This document shows positions 44,408 to 53,631 of a DNA stretch of 64,000 nt, piece after piece (the first letter of the stretch is position 1; every line of letters starts with the position of its first letter). The position numbers and the translations under genes are program-made. The notes below the pieces were generated by a model that saw only the letters and a program-made list of their open reading frames with translations, made no database searches and was not told the DNA's origin. Source of the DNA: Bog-793 sp963823945 (GTDB lineage Bacteria > Actinomycetota > Acidimicrobiia > Acidimicrobiales > Bog-793); contig CAWGNK010000014.1 of NCBI GenBank assembly GCA_963823945.1, positions 186,001 to 250,000 on the forward strand. The letters are read 5' to 3'.

Positions 44408-45133
44408 CTACTGCAGCCACGCAGGTAGCACCGGAATGGCGTGGGTTGGATTCTCCAGGCCGATCGGCGCGTTCCACTTCCCGAGCCTGACAGCCGATGT
44501 CTGGCCCTTGTACATCTCAACCTCTTCTACGGGCAACGGCAGGCCGTTGGCCCGGAAATAGAGCACGGTCTTCAAAGCTGGCACGCCCGACTGGGGCTTG
44601 CTCATTCCTCTCACGCCATCGACGCGCTCGCCCCCGACAACCGATTGAAAAGTCGCGCTGAACGGCCCGGTCATCTCCAGCTCAGAGACGACCGAATTGA
44701 CCGTCAAGCCAGCGGCAACGGTTGAGAAATCCACGTTGGAAGGCGCAAGTGAGAGCCAACGGTTCGCTTCCTTCTTCGCAGCCGCGGACGTGAATCCCAT
44801 GTACATCTGGAGAGCGAAGCTGTCACCTTTGACGTAGGCGATGTGGTCCCTCAGCTCGACGGTGACGTGTCCCGTCGACCCGCCCTTGGTTATCGAGATG
44901 AACTGGATGCCACTCGTCCTGCCGGAGCGGGTCGTCATGGTGCCTGACTCGCCATTCCCCGAACCAGCTGAGACTGATTGGAAGGAGGTCTGGGCCCGAG
45001 CCGCCGCGAGGGAAGCGGTGACAAGGCTCGCGGGGGAAGGCGTCAGCGCTGATGCCGGCGCCGCCATTGGAAGCAACGCCGCCGCGAGTAGAAGTCCCGT
45101 CGAGATCCCAATCGTGATGGAACGACGTGTCAT
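44408..45133 (-). CDS. Secreted protein, paralogue of the downstream gene
   Basis: 241 residues. ATG 45133 follows GGAGG and starts a signal peptide (RSITIGISTGLLLAAALLPM, then AAPASA). Then ASLVTASLAAARAQTSFQSV, GGSTGHVTVELRDHIAYVKG, KKEANRWLSLAPSNVDFSTV and LTVNSVVSELEMTGPFSATF. The order small helix, beta strands, W-x-S/L-V/A-P, LT..S, beta strands mirrors the gene downstream. Function unknown; probably exported and perhaps lipid-binding. Confidence 0.7.
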   Translation of the reverse strand: MTRRSITIGISTGLLLAAALLPMAAPASALTPSPASLVTASLAAARAQTSFQSVSAGSGNGESGTMTTRSGRTSGIQFISITKGGSTGHVTVELRDHIAYVKGDSFALQMYMGFTSAAAKKEANRWLSLAPSNVDFSTVAAGLTVNSVVSELEMTGPFSATFQSVVGGERVDGVRGMSKPQSGVPALKTVLYFRANGLPLPVEEVEMYKGQTSAVRLGKWNAPIGLENPTHAIPVLPAWLQ

Positions 45134-45377
45134 CACTCGTGACCTCCTGCTGTCGAACGGCGCCTGCAAGGGTAGCCCTTCCCTCGCGCCGAAGAACTTT
45201 GGCGCAGACAGACGACGACCGGGAGGGACGTTGCTCGGCAGCACGCCCGCTGAGGGTGCCGCGTCCTGTCGGGCCGCAGGGCGTCGTCGTGGTGCGCGCC
45301 GTGGCCGCATCCCAGGTGCTGAACGCCGTTTAGACGGGCAGGTTCGCCTGCACGACGCCCGGCAAGGAGCGTCGTCC

Positions 45378-45782
45378 TCAGGAGTCCGCCACGCCGCCCA
45401 GGTGCGTGGTGCCGTTCGCGGGTTCGGCGGGTCCGGGCCCGCGGGGAGGGGCGGGCTCGCCGATCGGCGCCCCGTCCCCGCCCGGGGGAGGGGGCGTTGC
45501 GGCGCGGCCGTGCAGCGCGTCGAGACGACTGTGGTACTCGTCCTCGCCGATCTCGCCGGCGGCGAGGCGTCGGGCGAGGATCAGCTCGGGCGGGTCGATC
45601 TCGGGGTAGTGGTGGTGACCGGCGTGCACGACCTGCCCTGGATGGGTGTGGGAGCGGGACAGCACGACGAAGCCGAGGGCGAGGAAGAGCCCGCAGAGCA
45701 AGACGACGAGGAGGATGAAGAGCAGCGCGAAGACGTGGATCCGGTTGTTGTTGAGGACCACCACCGCCGGGAACCAGACCAT
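45378..45782 (-). CDS. Membrane protein with SHOCT domain
   Basis: 134 residues: one strong TM helix (VFALLFILLVVLLCGLFLAL), a His-rich stretch (HTHPGQVVHAGHHHYPEI), a SHOCT motif (LILARRLAAGEIGEDEYHSR), then a Pro/Gly-rich tail. SHOCT modules mediate oligomerisation. TATAGT on the minus strand at 45814-45809 and AGAAAGGG before the ATG suggest a normal led transcript. Role unknown. Confidence 0.75.
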   Translation of the reverse strand: MVWFPAVVVLNNNRIHVFALLFILLVVLLCGLFLALGFVVLSRSHTHPGQVVHAGHHHYPEIDPPELILARRLAAGEIGEDEYHSRLDALHGRAATPPPPGGDGAPIGEPAPPRGPGPAEPANGTTHLGGVADS

Positions 45783-45904
45783 CGCGATGCCCTTTCTGGC
45801 GCGGCCCGACTATACGTCCGGGGTTCCGCTCGCGGACTGACCCCCGACGTCCGCCCTCCGCCGCGGCGTACGCGGTGGAGGGAATCCCGCCGGTCGTTCC
45901 CGTT

Positions 45905-46930
45905 CTAGGACGGCGGGGCGATCCTCTCGGCGAGCCACGCCACCGCGAGCGGGTAGCGCTGCGCGCTGTGGAAGTGGGTCCCGTCGTACAGCTCGAAGGC
46001 GAGATCGCCGACCCCGGCCCGGTGCAGCTCCGTCGTGAGTGCCTCGGCGCCGAGGTCGAGGAAGTACTCGTCGTGACGGCCGGCGTCGATCCAGATGCCG
46101 TGCAGGGCGCGCAGCGCCTCGGTGTGGTGTGGGGCCATGCGCACCGGGTCGCGTGCCAACCACCGCGCCCAGACGTCAGGCAGGACGGCGCCCGTCGCCG
46201 GGTCGAAGGGCAGCGAGACGGAGCCGTCCGGCTCGGCCGAGTAGCAGGCCGCCAGCGCCCAGATCATCACGAGCGCGAAGTCGTCGGCTCGTGACATCGC
46301 CGGCCGGGTGTCGAGCTCGGCGAGAAAGCGGTCATAGGAGCCGTCGTAGTGGTCGCGCAGCGCCCGGTAGGCGCGGGCGATGTCGGGCAGCAGCGACAGC
46401 TCGAACAGGCAGTCGCCGGCGAGCGAGGCGCAGGACGAGAACACATCCGGCCGCAGCATTGCCGTGACGACCGCCCCGTAGCCGCCGCTCGAGTGGCCGA
46501 CGAGCGCGCGGTGGCGCGCCTCGGGAATCGTGCGGTACTCGGCGTCGACGAAGCCGACGACGTCCTCGCACAGGTAGGTGTGGTACCGGCCGGTCCCCGG
46601 CGAGTCGAGGAACTGGCTGCCCCCGAGCCGCGTCCAGGCGTCGACGTAGACGACGAGGCACGGCGGAGCCCCCGCGGCGAAGACGCCGTCGATGAGCTCG
46701 GGCGTGGTGAGCTCGAGCATCCGGTGGTGCCCCCAACGGGTGACGAAACCGCCGAATCCCTGCAGGACGTAGATGACGGGGTGACGGCTCCCCGAGGTGT
46801 CGTAGCCGGGGGGGAGGTAGACCCAGACCGGCCGCGTCGCCGGGTCGCCGAGGGGGTTGTCCCGCAGCGCGGCCGAGACGAGCTCACGCTGCTCCAGACG
46901 GCCGGCGAGCTCGAGGTCCCACGGTCGCAC
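45905..46930 (-). CDS. Alpha/beta-hydrolase esterase (esterase D/antigen 85-like)
   Basis: 341 residues, no signal peptide. VWVYLPPGYDTSGSRHPVIY, VLQGFGG and the nucleophile elbow LVGHSSGGYGAVVTAMLRPD (Ser) are typical of the esterase D/Fes/mycolyltransferase group; an acid in DAGRHDEYF and His in DGTHFHSAQRYPLAV complete a plausible triad. GTG start, 10 bp after the MMPL gene, so likely the third gene of an MFS-MMPL-esterase operon; a lipid or ester substrate linked to export is possible. Confidence 0.8.
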   Translation of the reverse strand: MRPWDLELAGRLEQRELVSAALRDNPLGDPATRPVWVYLPPGYDTSGSRHPVIYVLQGFGGFVTRWGHHRMLELTTPELIDGVFAAGAPPCLVVYVDAWTRLGGSQFLDSPGTGRYHTYLCEDVVGFVDAEYRTIPEARHRALVGHSSGGYGAVVTAMLRPDVFSSCASLAGDCLFELSLLPDIARAYRALRDHYDGSYDRFLAELDTRPAMSRADDFALVMIWALAACYSAEPDGSVSLPFDPATGAVLPDVWARWLARDPVRMAPHHTEALRALHGIWIDAGRHDEYFLDLGAEALTTELHRAGVGDLAFELYDGTHFHSAQRYPLAVAWLAERIAPPS

Positions 46931-46940
46931 GGGGGTGCCC

Positions 46941-49268
46941 TCAGGTCCGCCCGACCGGCGCGGCGTCGTGCCCGGAGTAGGCGGGGTGCGAGTCGTGACG
47001 GCGCCCGAGGCGCGAGGGCCACCAGTTCCAGCGCCCGAGGAGCGCCACGGTGGCGGGCACGAGGAGCACGCGCACGATGAAGGTGTCGAGGAGGATCCCG
47101 ATCGCCAGCCCGAAACCGATCGCCTCGATCTGGTTGCCCCCGGGCCCGGTCCTGCCGACGAGGGCGAGCACGGCGAAGCTCCCGGCGAGCACGAGCCCGG
47201 CCGAGGTGATCGTCGGCCCCGTCCGCCCGACGGCGTAGGTGACGGCCTCGCGGATCGGGCGCCGTCGCGCCTCTTCCCGGATGCGCGTCATGACGAGGAT
47301 GTTGTAGTCCTCGCCCAGCGCCAAGAGGAAGATGAACATGAGGAAGGGGAGCACGAAGGTGATCCCCGAGTCGCCGCCGATGTCGATGAAGACGAGCACC
47401 GAGACGCCGAGCGCCGCGACGTAGGACAAACCGACACTCACGATGAGGTACAAGGGCGCGATCAAGCTGCGCAGCACGAGGGCGAGCAGGATGCCGATGG
47501 CGAGGATCGCCCACGGGATGATGTGGACGAGGTCGTGGTTCGAGGTGTTCGACACGTCGTAGAGCGCCGGGGCGTCACCGGCGACACCGTTCCGCCCGGC
47601 GTGCGCCGCCACGGCGGCGGCGGCGACGATCTCGCGCAGCCGTGGGACCGAGTTGATCGCCGCGTTGGAGTCGGGGTTGCCGACCTTGAGGCTGACCTGG
47701 TACATGATCGTCCGCCCGTCGGCGGAGACGAACCCCGCTGTGGCGTGGTAGATCTCGTAGGCGAATAGCGGGATCTTCTCCGCGACGTACTTGCTGGGTT
47801 CTGTCGCGGGGAGCAGCGCCGGGTTGCCGAGGGCGGCGTGCAGCCTCGCGTAGTCGACGGCCGGGATCGCGAAACCCGTGGGGCTGAGCGGGCCGTCGAG
47901 TTTCACGAAGGTGCCCGAATCCGCCAACGACGTCGCGCCGGCGGCGACGTCGGCCGGGTGGTCCCAGATCGGCTGGCTGAACCGCATGATGATGTCGGTC
48001 GGGTTCGTCGCGGCTTGGGGGAAGTTCTTGAGGAGGCTGGCGTTGCCCGCCGCGGCGTCGCTCCCGGCCGGCGCGTTCGTCGCCCCACCGAAGCCACCCG
48101 AGCGGTAGGAGAGCGCCGCCGAGGCGAAACAGGCGAAGATCAAGAGCCCGAGCCCGAGGGTCATGCCCGGGCGGCGCAGCAGCCGCCGGGCGACACCGGT
48201 CCACCAGCCCTCGCGTTGGGTTCCCGGTGTGACCGCGGACGGCCAGAAGGCGGCGCGCCCGAGGATCGCGAGCAGCGCGGGGAGCAACGTGAGACCCGTC
48301 AGCAGCATCACGCCGATCCCGACGGCGAGCGGCACGCCGAGGTCCCGGTAGAGCCCGAACGACGCGAGCAGAAGGCTCAGGAGGGCGAAGATCACCGTCC
48401 CGCCGGAAGCCGTGATCGACTCGCCGATGCGGGCGAGCGAGTGCGCGACGGCGTCGTTCTTCTCCCTGCCCTCGCGCAGTTCCTCGCGGACGCGGAAGAC
48501 GAGGAACAACCCGTAGTCGGTCCCGGCACCGAGCATGAGCACGATGAGCAGGAGCTGCGTGAACACCGAGATCTGTAGCCCGTGCGCGCCGAGCCCGCCG
48601 ATGAAGCGGTTGGCGACGAGCAACGCCAGCGCCGACGGGATGAGCGTCACGAGCGGCGCGAGGGCCGAGCGGAAGACGAAGAACAACAAGATGATGATGA
48701 AAAGGACCGAGAAGTCCTGGACGCGGTTGCCGGTCGTCGCCGATTTCACCTGGTTGGCGACGTTGGTCGCGACCGCCCCGGCAACGTACAGACCCAGCCC
48801 GGCAGGCGGGCGCACCGCCGAGAATGTCGCCTCGAGGCCGGTGATGAGCGTCTTCTCGTCGGCGATGTCGTTGGCGCTCACCCGGGCGCTGACGAGGATC
48901 TCGGCGGCGTGCCGGTTCGGCGAGAGGCCGAGGAAGCGCACCTTGGCGACGAGTGGCACCGACTTCGCGACGGCCACCTCCTGGGTGAGGACGGCGAGGT
49001 CCGCGCTGTTGAGCGGGGCGTTGTTCCTCGCCGCCACGACCTCGACGATGCTGTTCGCTGAGGTGTTGCCGATGATCGGGGTCGCGAGGTCGAACGCCTG
49101 GATGGTCGGCGAGCTCGCGGGCAGGAAGTGGCTGTTGTCGTTGTTGACCTCGCTCCCGAGGGTGGGGAGCGTGAGGGTCGCCACGACAACGACGGCGACC
49201 CAGCCGAAAAGGATGAACCAGCGGAACCGTACGGTGGCGCGACCGAGGGCGCCGAAGAATCGATCCAT
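46941..49268 (-). CDS. MMPL/RND-family membrane transporter
   Basis: 775 residues, twelve membrane helices in two blocks with two large extracytoplasmic loops. FRWFILFGWVAVVVVATLTL, GAGTDYGLFLVFRVREELRE and LALGEDYNILVMTRIREEAR are the MMPL signatures (the two GxxxDYxxF/L-type motifs with the proton-relay Asp). Such proteins export lipids or drugs. ATG 49268 was chosen as the start of the conserved N-terminus, 27 bp after the MFS stop. Confidence 0.9.
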   Translation of the reverse strand: MDRFFGALGRATVRFRWFILFGWVAVVVVATLTLPTLGSEVNNDNSHFLPASSPTIQAFDLATPIIGNTSANSIVEVVAARNNAPLNSADLAVLTQEVAVAKSVPLVAKVRFLGLSPNRHAAEILVSARVSANDIADEKTLITGLEATFSAVRPPAGLGLYVAGAVATNVANQVKSATTGNRVQDFSVLFIIILLFFVFRSALAPLVTLIPSALALLVANRFIGGLGAHGLQISVFTQLLLIVLMLGAGTDYGLFLVFRVREELREGREKNDAVAHSLARIGESITASGGTVIFALLSLLLASFGLYRDLGVPLAVGIGVMLLTGLTLLPALLAILGRAAFWPSAVTPGTQREGWWTGVARRLLRRPGMTLGLGLLIFACFASAALSYRSGGFGGATNAPAGSDAAAGNASLLKNFPQAATNPTDIIMRFSQPIWDHPADVAAGATSLADSGTFVKLDGPLSPTGFAIPAVDYARLHAALGNPALLPATEPSKYVAEKIPLFAYEIYHATAGFVSADGRTIMYQVSLKVGNPDSNAAINSVPRLREIVAAAAVAAHAGRNGVAGDAPALYDVSNTSNHDLVHIIPWAILAIGILLALVLRSLIAPLYLIVSVGLSYVAALGVSVLVFIDIGGDSGITFVLPFLMFIFLLALGEDYNILVMTRIREEARRRPIREAVTYAVGRTGPTITSAGLVLAGSFAVLALVGRTGPGGNQIEAIGFGLAIGILLDTFIVRVLLVPATVALLGRWNWWPSRLGRRHDSHPAYSGHDAAPVGRT

Positions 49269-49295
49269 GGGGTAGATCCTGCCAGCCCGCACGGG

Positions 49296-50935
49296 CTAAT
49301 GCGAAGAAGGTGCCCCGTGGGTCGAGTGCCGCAACGAGATCTCCGGGAGGAGCCAGCTGAGCCCGAAGGCGACGGCGGCGATCGGCACCGCCACCAGAAA
49401 GACGATGTCGAGCGAGTGGGCGTAGGCGACGACGAAGGCGTGGTGGACCGGCGCCGGGAGCGTGTGCAGCAGCTTCGGGGTGAGGCTGGCGAGGTGCAGC
49501 CCGGGGGGAGCGCGACGCCTCCGAGGGCCGCCGTGAGGTTGTTGTCGATGATGTTGGCGAGGATCGCGCCGAAGATCGCCGTGCCGAAGGCCGCGCCGAT
49601 CGTCCGGAAGAAGGTGATCCCGGAGGTGGCGACTCCGAGCTCGGAATGGGGCACCGCGTTCTGGGCCGCCAGCACGAGCACCTGGATGAGGCAGCCGAGC
49701 CCGGCGCCGAGCACGACCATGCATCCCGACATCACGAGGGCGCTCGTCTGGGCGTGGAGGAACGACAACAAGAAGAGCCCGACGGTCGTGAGGGCGGAGC
49801 CCATGATCGGGAACCGGCGGTAGCGGCCGGTGCGGGTGATGATCTGGCCCGAGCCGATCGACGTGACGATGAGGCCTCCCATGAGCGGCAGCAACGACAG
49901 TCCCGACGCCGTCGGGGTCGCGCCGCGCACGTACTGCAGGAACAGCGGCAGAAAGACCGTCGCGCCGAACATGGCGAAACCGACGATGAAGCTCATCGCC
50001 GAGACGACGGCGAAGGTCCGGTTCGCGAACAGGTGGAGGGGCAGCACCGGTTCGGCGGCCCGCCGGTCGACGAGCGCCCAGACGACCGTGAGGACGACGC
50101 CGAGGACCCCGAGCCCGATGATCTGGGAGGATCCCCAGGCGTAGGTCGTGCCGCCGAGACTCGTGAGCATGACGAAGCTCGTCGCCGCCAGGGCGATGAG
50201 CAACGTGCCCGCGTAGTCGATGACGTGACGGATCCGGGTCAGCGCCCCGGGGACGGTGACGGCGATCACCGTCAGCGCGACGGCGCCGATCGGCAGGTTG
50301 ATGTAGAAGATCCAGCGCCACGAGAGGTCGTCGACGAACACGCCGCCGAGCAGGGGTCCGATGATGCTCGCGGCGCCGAAGACGGCGCCGAACAGTCCCT
50401 GGTAGCGACCGCGCTCGCGGGGCGGGACGACGTCGCCGATGATGGCCTGCGTGCCGACGAAGAGGCCGCCGCCGCCGAGACCCTGGATCGCCCGGAAGGC
50501 GATCAGCTCGGTCATGTTCGCGCTGAGTCCCGAAAGAACTGATCCGAGGAGGAAGATGACGATCGCGGCCTGGAAGAAGCCCTTGCGGCCGTACTGGTCG
50601 CCGAGTTTGCCCCACAGCGGCGTCGAGGCGGTGGAGGCGAGCAGGTACGACGTGACCACCCACGACAGGTGGCTCTCCCCGTGGAGGTCGGCGACGATCG
50701 TGGGCAGGGCGGTCGAGACGATCGTCTGGTCGAGGGCCGCGAGCAGCAGCCCGAGCAGCAGCGCGCCGATGATGAACCGGCGTCGCTCCGCCGAGAACCC
50801 GGGGACGTGATGGACTGGCTCTCCGTCGGCGACGAGGGTGTCGGTCACGGTTCGGGGGCTGCCTTCGGCTGGTGGATGACCGGGCGCGGCGTCAGGCGGC
50901 GAGACACGCGCCGCGACCCGCGCAGTTACTGGCAT
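49296..50935 (-). CDS. MFS drug transporter, DHA2 (14-TM) family, one frameshift
   Basis: About 545 residues, EmrB/QacA type: LDQTIVSTALPTIVADLHGE (motif D1), LGDQYGRKGFF (motif A), IGPLLGGVFVDDLSWRWIFY with INLPIGAVAL (motif C region). Near the end the frame breaks: GGVALPPG is followed in frame by nonsense but in the next frame by LHLASLTPKLLHTLP and a last TM helix. One more base in the 6-base run at 49503-49508 repairs it. TAGCCT 6 nt before ATG 50935 suggests a leaderless start of an MFS-MMPL-esterase operon. Confidence 0.85.
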
Positions 50936-51064
50936 TCGTCGAGGCTATCGGGGCACCCGGCCGTTCCGTGCGCCGGCGTTCACCGGCCGGCGGACGCCTC
51001 CCGGCGGGCGGGCTACCGTGCGGGGCGGCCCCAGTTGGTCGGAGCCCGGAACCCAGGAGGCACG

Positions 51065-51412
51065 ATGACGCACGCCCACGAGACGCTGGAGGAGCTGCGT
51101 GAGCCGGGCCGGGAGTTGCGCCGGCGCATTCCCGAGGTCTACTCGGCGTTCGCCACCCTCGACCGCGTCGCGATGGGCGAGGGCGAGCTCGAGACGAAAT
51201 ACAAAGAGCTCATCGCATTGGCGATCGGGGCGACCGTCGGGTGCGAGGCCTGCCTCGCCGCGCATGGACGCGGCGCGGCGCGGGCGGGCGCGACCGACCA
51301 GGAGGTCGCCGAGGCGATGGGCGTCGTGATCCTCATGAACGGCGGCCCCGGCACCACCTGGGGACCGCGGGCACTCGAGGCGTTCCGCGAGTTCGCGGCC
51401 GGCGACGCCTGA
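51065..51412 (+). CDS. AhpD-like carboxymuconolactone decarboxylase-family protein
   Basis: 115 residues, all-helical: VYSAFATLDRVAMGEGELET, KYKELIALAIGATVGCEACL, AAHGRGAARAGATDQEVAEA. CEACLAAH is the CxxC(x3)H redox centre of the AhpD family, suggesting peroxidase or disulfide chemistry. ATG 51065 has AGGAGG upstream. Divergent from the MFS gene. Confidence 0.85.
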   Translation: MTHAHETLEELREPGRELRRRIPEVYSAFATLDRVAMGEGELETKYKELIALAIGATVGCEACLAAHGRGAARAGATDQEVAEAMGVVILMNGGPGTTWGPRALEAFREFAAGDA

Positions 51413-51642
51413 CCGGGAGCGCCCGGCGTCCCGCGGTGGCGACGGACGAGGGACCCAGGTTTGACGAACGCCGGCCCTCTGGAGTGCCGCGATGGCCGAC
51501 AGGTGTCGCTGCGCCCCAGGCTCGACACCGTAAGCTCGGGATATGTCCACGCCGGACGGGATCGCGGGCGCATGCCCGCCCGCGATCGCTCGTCGCCGAC
51601 GCCGGCGGCCGCGACTCGGCGCGGGACGCCTAGGAGGAGCGC

Positions 51643-51681
51643 GTGTCGTTGATGGCGGACCTCCCGTCCGGCCCCAGCTAG
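51643..51681 (+). CDS. Candidate 12-residue leader peptide before the GT2-exosortase operon
   Basis: GTG 51643 has a textbook AGGAGG 5 nt upstream and encodes MSLMADLPSGPS, ending TAG 51681, 4 nt before the GT2 ATG, which has no ribosome site of its own. Ribosomes ending here could reinitiate at GT2. A separate 48-codon frame (ATG 51543, 6 nt after TAAGCT 51531-51536) also ends on the GT2 ATG (ATGA). Either could couple translation. Confidence 0.4.
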   Translation: MSLMADLPSGPS

Positions 51682-51685
51682 GCCG

Positions 51686-53104
51686 ATGACGAATCTGCCG
51701 CCCGGCGGCTGGGATCGCGAGATCGCCTCGATGTTCCGGGCCGCCCCGCACCGGCGTACGCCGTGGATCCTGCTCGCGGCGCTCGGAGGGGTGTTCGTCG
51801 TGGCGGGCGTGTTCGGCTTCTCTGTCGTCATCGCGGCAATCGCCATTTCGCTCCAGGCGATCTTTTTCGTGTTCTTCCTGCGCCACCTCGCCTTCGCGAT
51901 GACCGCCCTGCGGACCGGACCGGTCGACCTCGTCATGCCGGAGTTCGACACCGGATACCAGCCGACCGTGACGATCCTCGTGGCGTGCAAGAACGAGCAG
52001 CAGGTCGTCGCGGACCTCGTGAGAAGCCTGCTGGCGGTGGAGTATCCCGAGGGCCGTCGGCAGACCGTCATCGTCGACGACGCCTCGACGGACCGCACCG
52101 GGGCGATCCTCGACGAGATCGCCGCCCGCGACGACCGTCTGACGGTCGTCCATCGTCCGCAGGGATCCGGCGGAGGGAAGTCGGGCGCCCTGAACGACGG
52201 GCTGGTCCGCGCGACCGGGGAGATCATCGTCGTGTTCGACGCCGACCACGAGCCGAGGCCGGACTGCGTCCGGCGGCTCGTCCGGCACTTCGCCGACCCG
52301 GCCGTCGCGGCGGTGCAGGGCCGCTGCGAGATCGGCAACGCCGCCGAGTCCCCGCTCTCGGAACTCGTCGCGCTCGACTACGTCGCCGGCTACCTGGTGA
52401 ACGAGTACGGGCGTCAGTCGCTCTACCGGCTACCGGCCTACGGCGGCGCGAACTGCGCGGTGCGGGCGTCGGCGGTCCGCGAGCTCGGCGGCTGGAACCC
52501 CGAGAGCGTGACCGAGGACACCGACCTGACACTGCGACTGATCCTCGGCGGCTCGCGGGTGCGCTACGACGTGACGGCGGTCGACGTCGAGGAGGGGGTC
52601 GTCACACTCGACCGCTACTGCCGGCAGCGCTACCGCTGGGCCCGCGGGCACCAGCAGGCGTGGCGCGACTACCACCGCGCCGTGTGGAGGTCGCCGCGGC
52701 TCAAGCGGTCCGAGAAGATCGAGACGACGATGTTCCTGCTCTCGTTCCACATGCCGGTCGCGGCGGCGATCGGCGTCGGGGTCCTCATCCTCTGGATGGT
52801 CGGTTTCGTGCCGGCCATCGGCGCGATCAACCTTTCCATCTTCTGGATGCTGCTCTTCCTCGGCCCGCTGCTCGAGCTGGGCGCAGGCCTGATCATCGCC
52901 AAGGCCCCGCGACGCTCGGCACTGCTCATCTTCTACTTCCTGCCACTCTTCTTTGTCTCGATGGCGGTCTGCTCCAAGGCCCTGATCGACGGGGTCACGG
53001 GTAAGCCGTACTACTGGGTGCGGACACCGCGCTCGGGCGAGCCGCGCGCCGCACAGCCGGCGGTGGCGCAGACCCCCGGGCAGCCCGGCGGGACGGCGCC
53101 ATGA
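51686..53104 (+). CDS. Membrane GT2 glycosyltransferase, processive (BcsA/PgaC-like)
   Basis: 472 residues. N-terminal TM pair (about 27-70), cytoplasmic GT-A domain, then three or four TM helices. Catalytic motifs are complete: TILVACKNEQQVVADL, DDAS at 131-134, DADH at 185-188, TED at 276-278 and RQRYRW at 313-318. The last is typical of processive synthases that polymerise and export a beta-glycan. Its stop overlaps the exosortase start. GT2 proteins of this type accompany exosortases in the Gram-positive XrtG system. Confidence 0.87.
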   Translation: MTNLPPGGWDREIASMFRAAPHRRTPWILLAALGGVFVVAGVFGFSVVIAAIAISLQAIFFVFFLRHLAFAMTALRTGPVDLVMPEFDTGYQPTVTILVACKNEQQVVADLVRSLLAVEYPEGRRQTVIVDDASTDRTGAILDEIAARDDRLTVVHRPQGSGGGKSGALNDGLVRATGEIIVVFDADHEPRPDCVRRLVRHFADPAVAAVQGRCEIGNAAESPLSELVALDYVAGYLVNEYGRQSLYRLPAYGGANCAVRASAVRELGGWNPESVTEDTDLTLRLILGGSRVRYDVTAVDVEEGVVTLDRYCRQRYRWARGHQQAWRDYHRAVWRSPRLKRSEKIETTMFLLSFHMPVAAAIGVGVLILWMVGFVPAIGAINLSIFWMLLFLGPLLELGAGLIIAKAPRRSALLIFYFLPLFFVSMAVCSKALIDGVTGKPYYWVRTPRSGEPRAAQPAVAQTPGQPGGTAP

Positions 53105-53631
53105 GACGGTTCCGGGTCGGCTGGCGGCTGCTCTTCGTCATCGCGGTGACGCCGCTCGTCTACGTGGCCATCCAGTACCCGGTCCGACTGTGGGAGACGA
53201 TCGCCACGGCGAACATCGTCCGCGATCTCGGCTTCCGGGGCGTGCCCATGGTGCTCCAGACTTCGATCCTGCTCGTGCCGTACCACCACGGCGCGTTCTG
53301 GGTCACGCTCACGCCGTCGTGCTCGGCACTCGCCCCGGCGCTCGCGATCACGTGTCTCGCCTCGATGATGCCCCGGGCCAGCGCCCGCCGGTTCCTCGCG
53401 GTGGGGGGTGCCGTCGCGGCGGTCGTCGTCGGCAACTTCGTCCGCATCTGCTCTTCGGTCGTCGTCGGCCTGTACGCTGGCAGGTCGAGCCTCGTGTTGT
53501 TCCACGACTGGGTCGGCAGCATGATCGGGTTCGCGTTCACGCTCGGAGGATTCGTGCTCATGCTCTGGATACTGCTACCGGCGCGTGGCTCGGCGCCCGT
53601 TCCGAGCGTCGCCACCGAGGGTGCCGCGTGA
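53101..53631 (+). CDS. Exosortase/archaeosortase-family protein, short form
   Basis: 176 residues, about five TM helices. The family's three invariant residues are all there: Cys74 (TLTPSCSALAPALAI), Arg115 (GNFVRI) and His135 (LFHDWVG). Exosortases are transpeptidase-like membrane enzymes that cut C-terminal sorting signals. At 176 residues it is nearer the short XrtG/archaeosortase cores than proteobacterial EpsH (about 300). No substrate with a C-terminal motif-TM-Arg signal was found in this window, so it may act on a distant substrate or on glycan assembly. Overlaps both neighbours. Confidence 0.8.
   Translation: MRRFRVGWRLLFVIAVTPLVYVAIQYPVRLWETIATANIVRDLGFRGVPMVLQTSILLVPYHHGAFWVTLTPSCSALAPALAITCLASMMPRASARRFLAVGGAVAAVVVGNFVRICSSVVVGLYAGRSSLVLFHDWVGSMIGFAFTLGGFVLMLWILLPARGSAPVPSVATEGAA

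Noticed and set aside
51543..51689. 48-codon frame before GT2 as a genuine protein
   Set aside because: Arg/Pro-rich and without family; kept only as a possible leader element within a finding.
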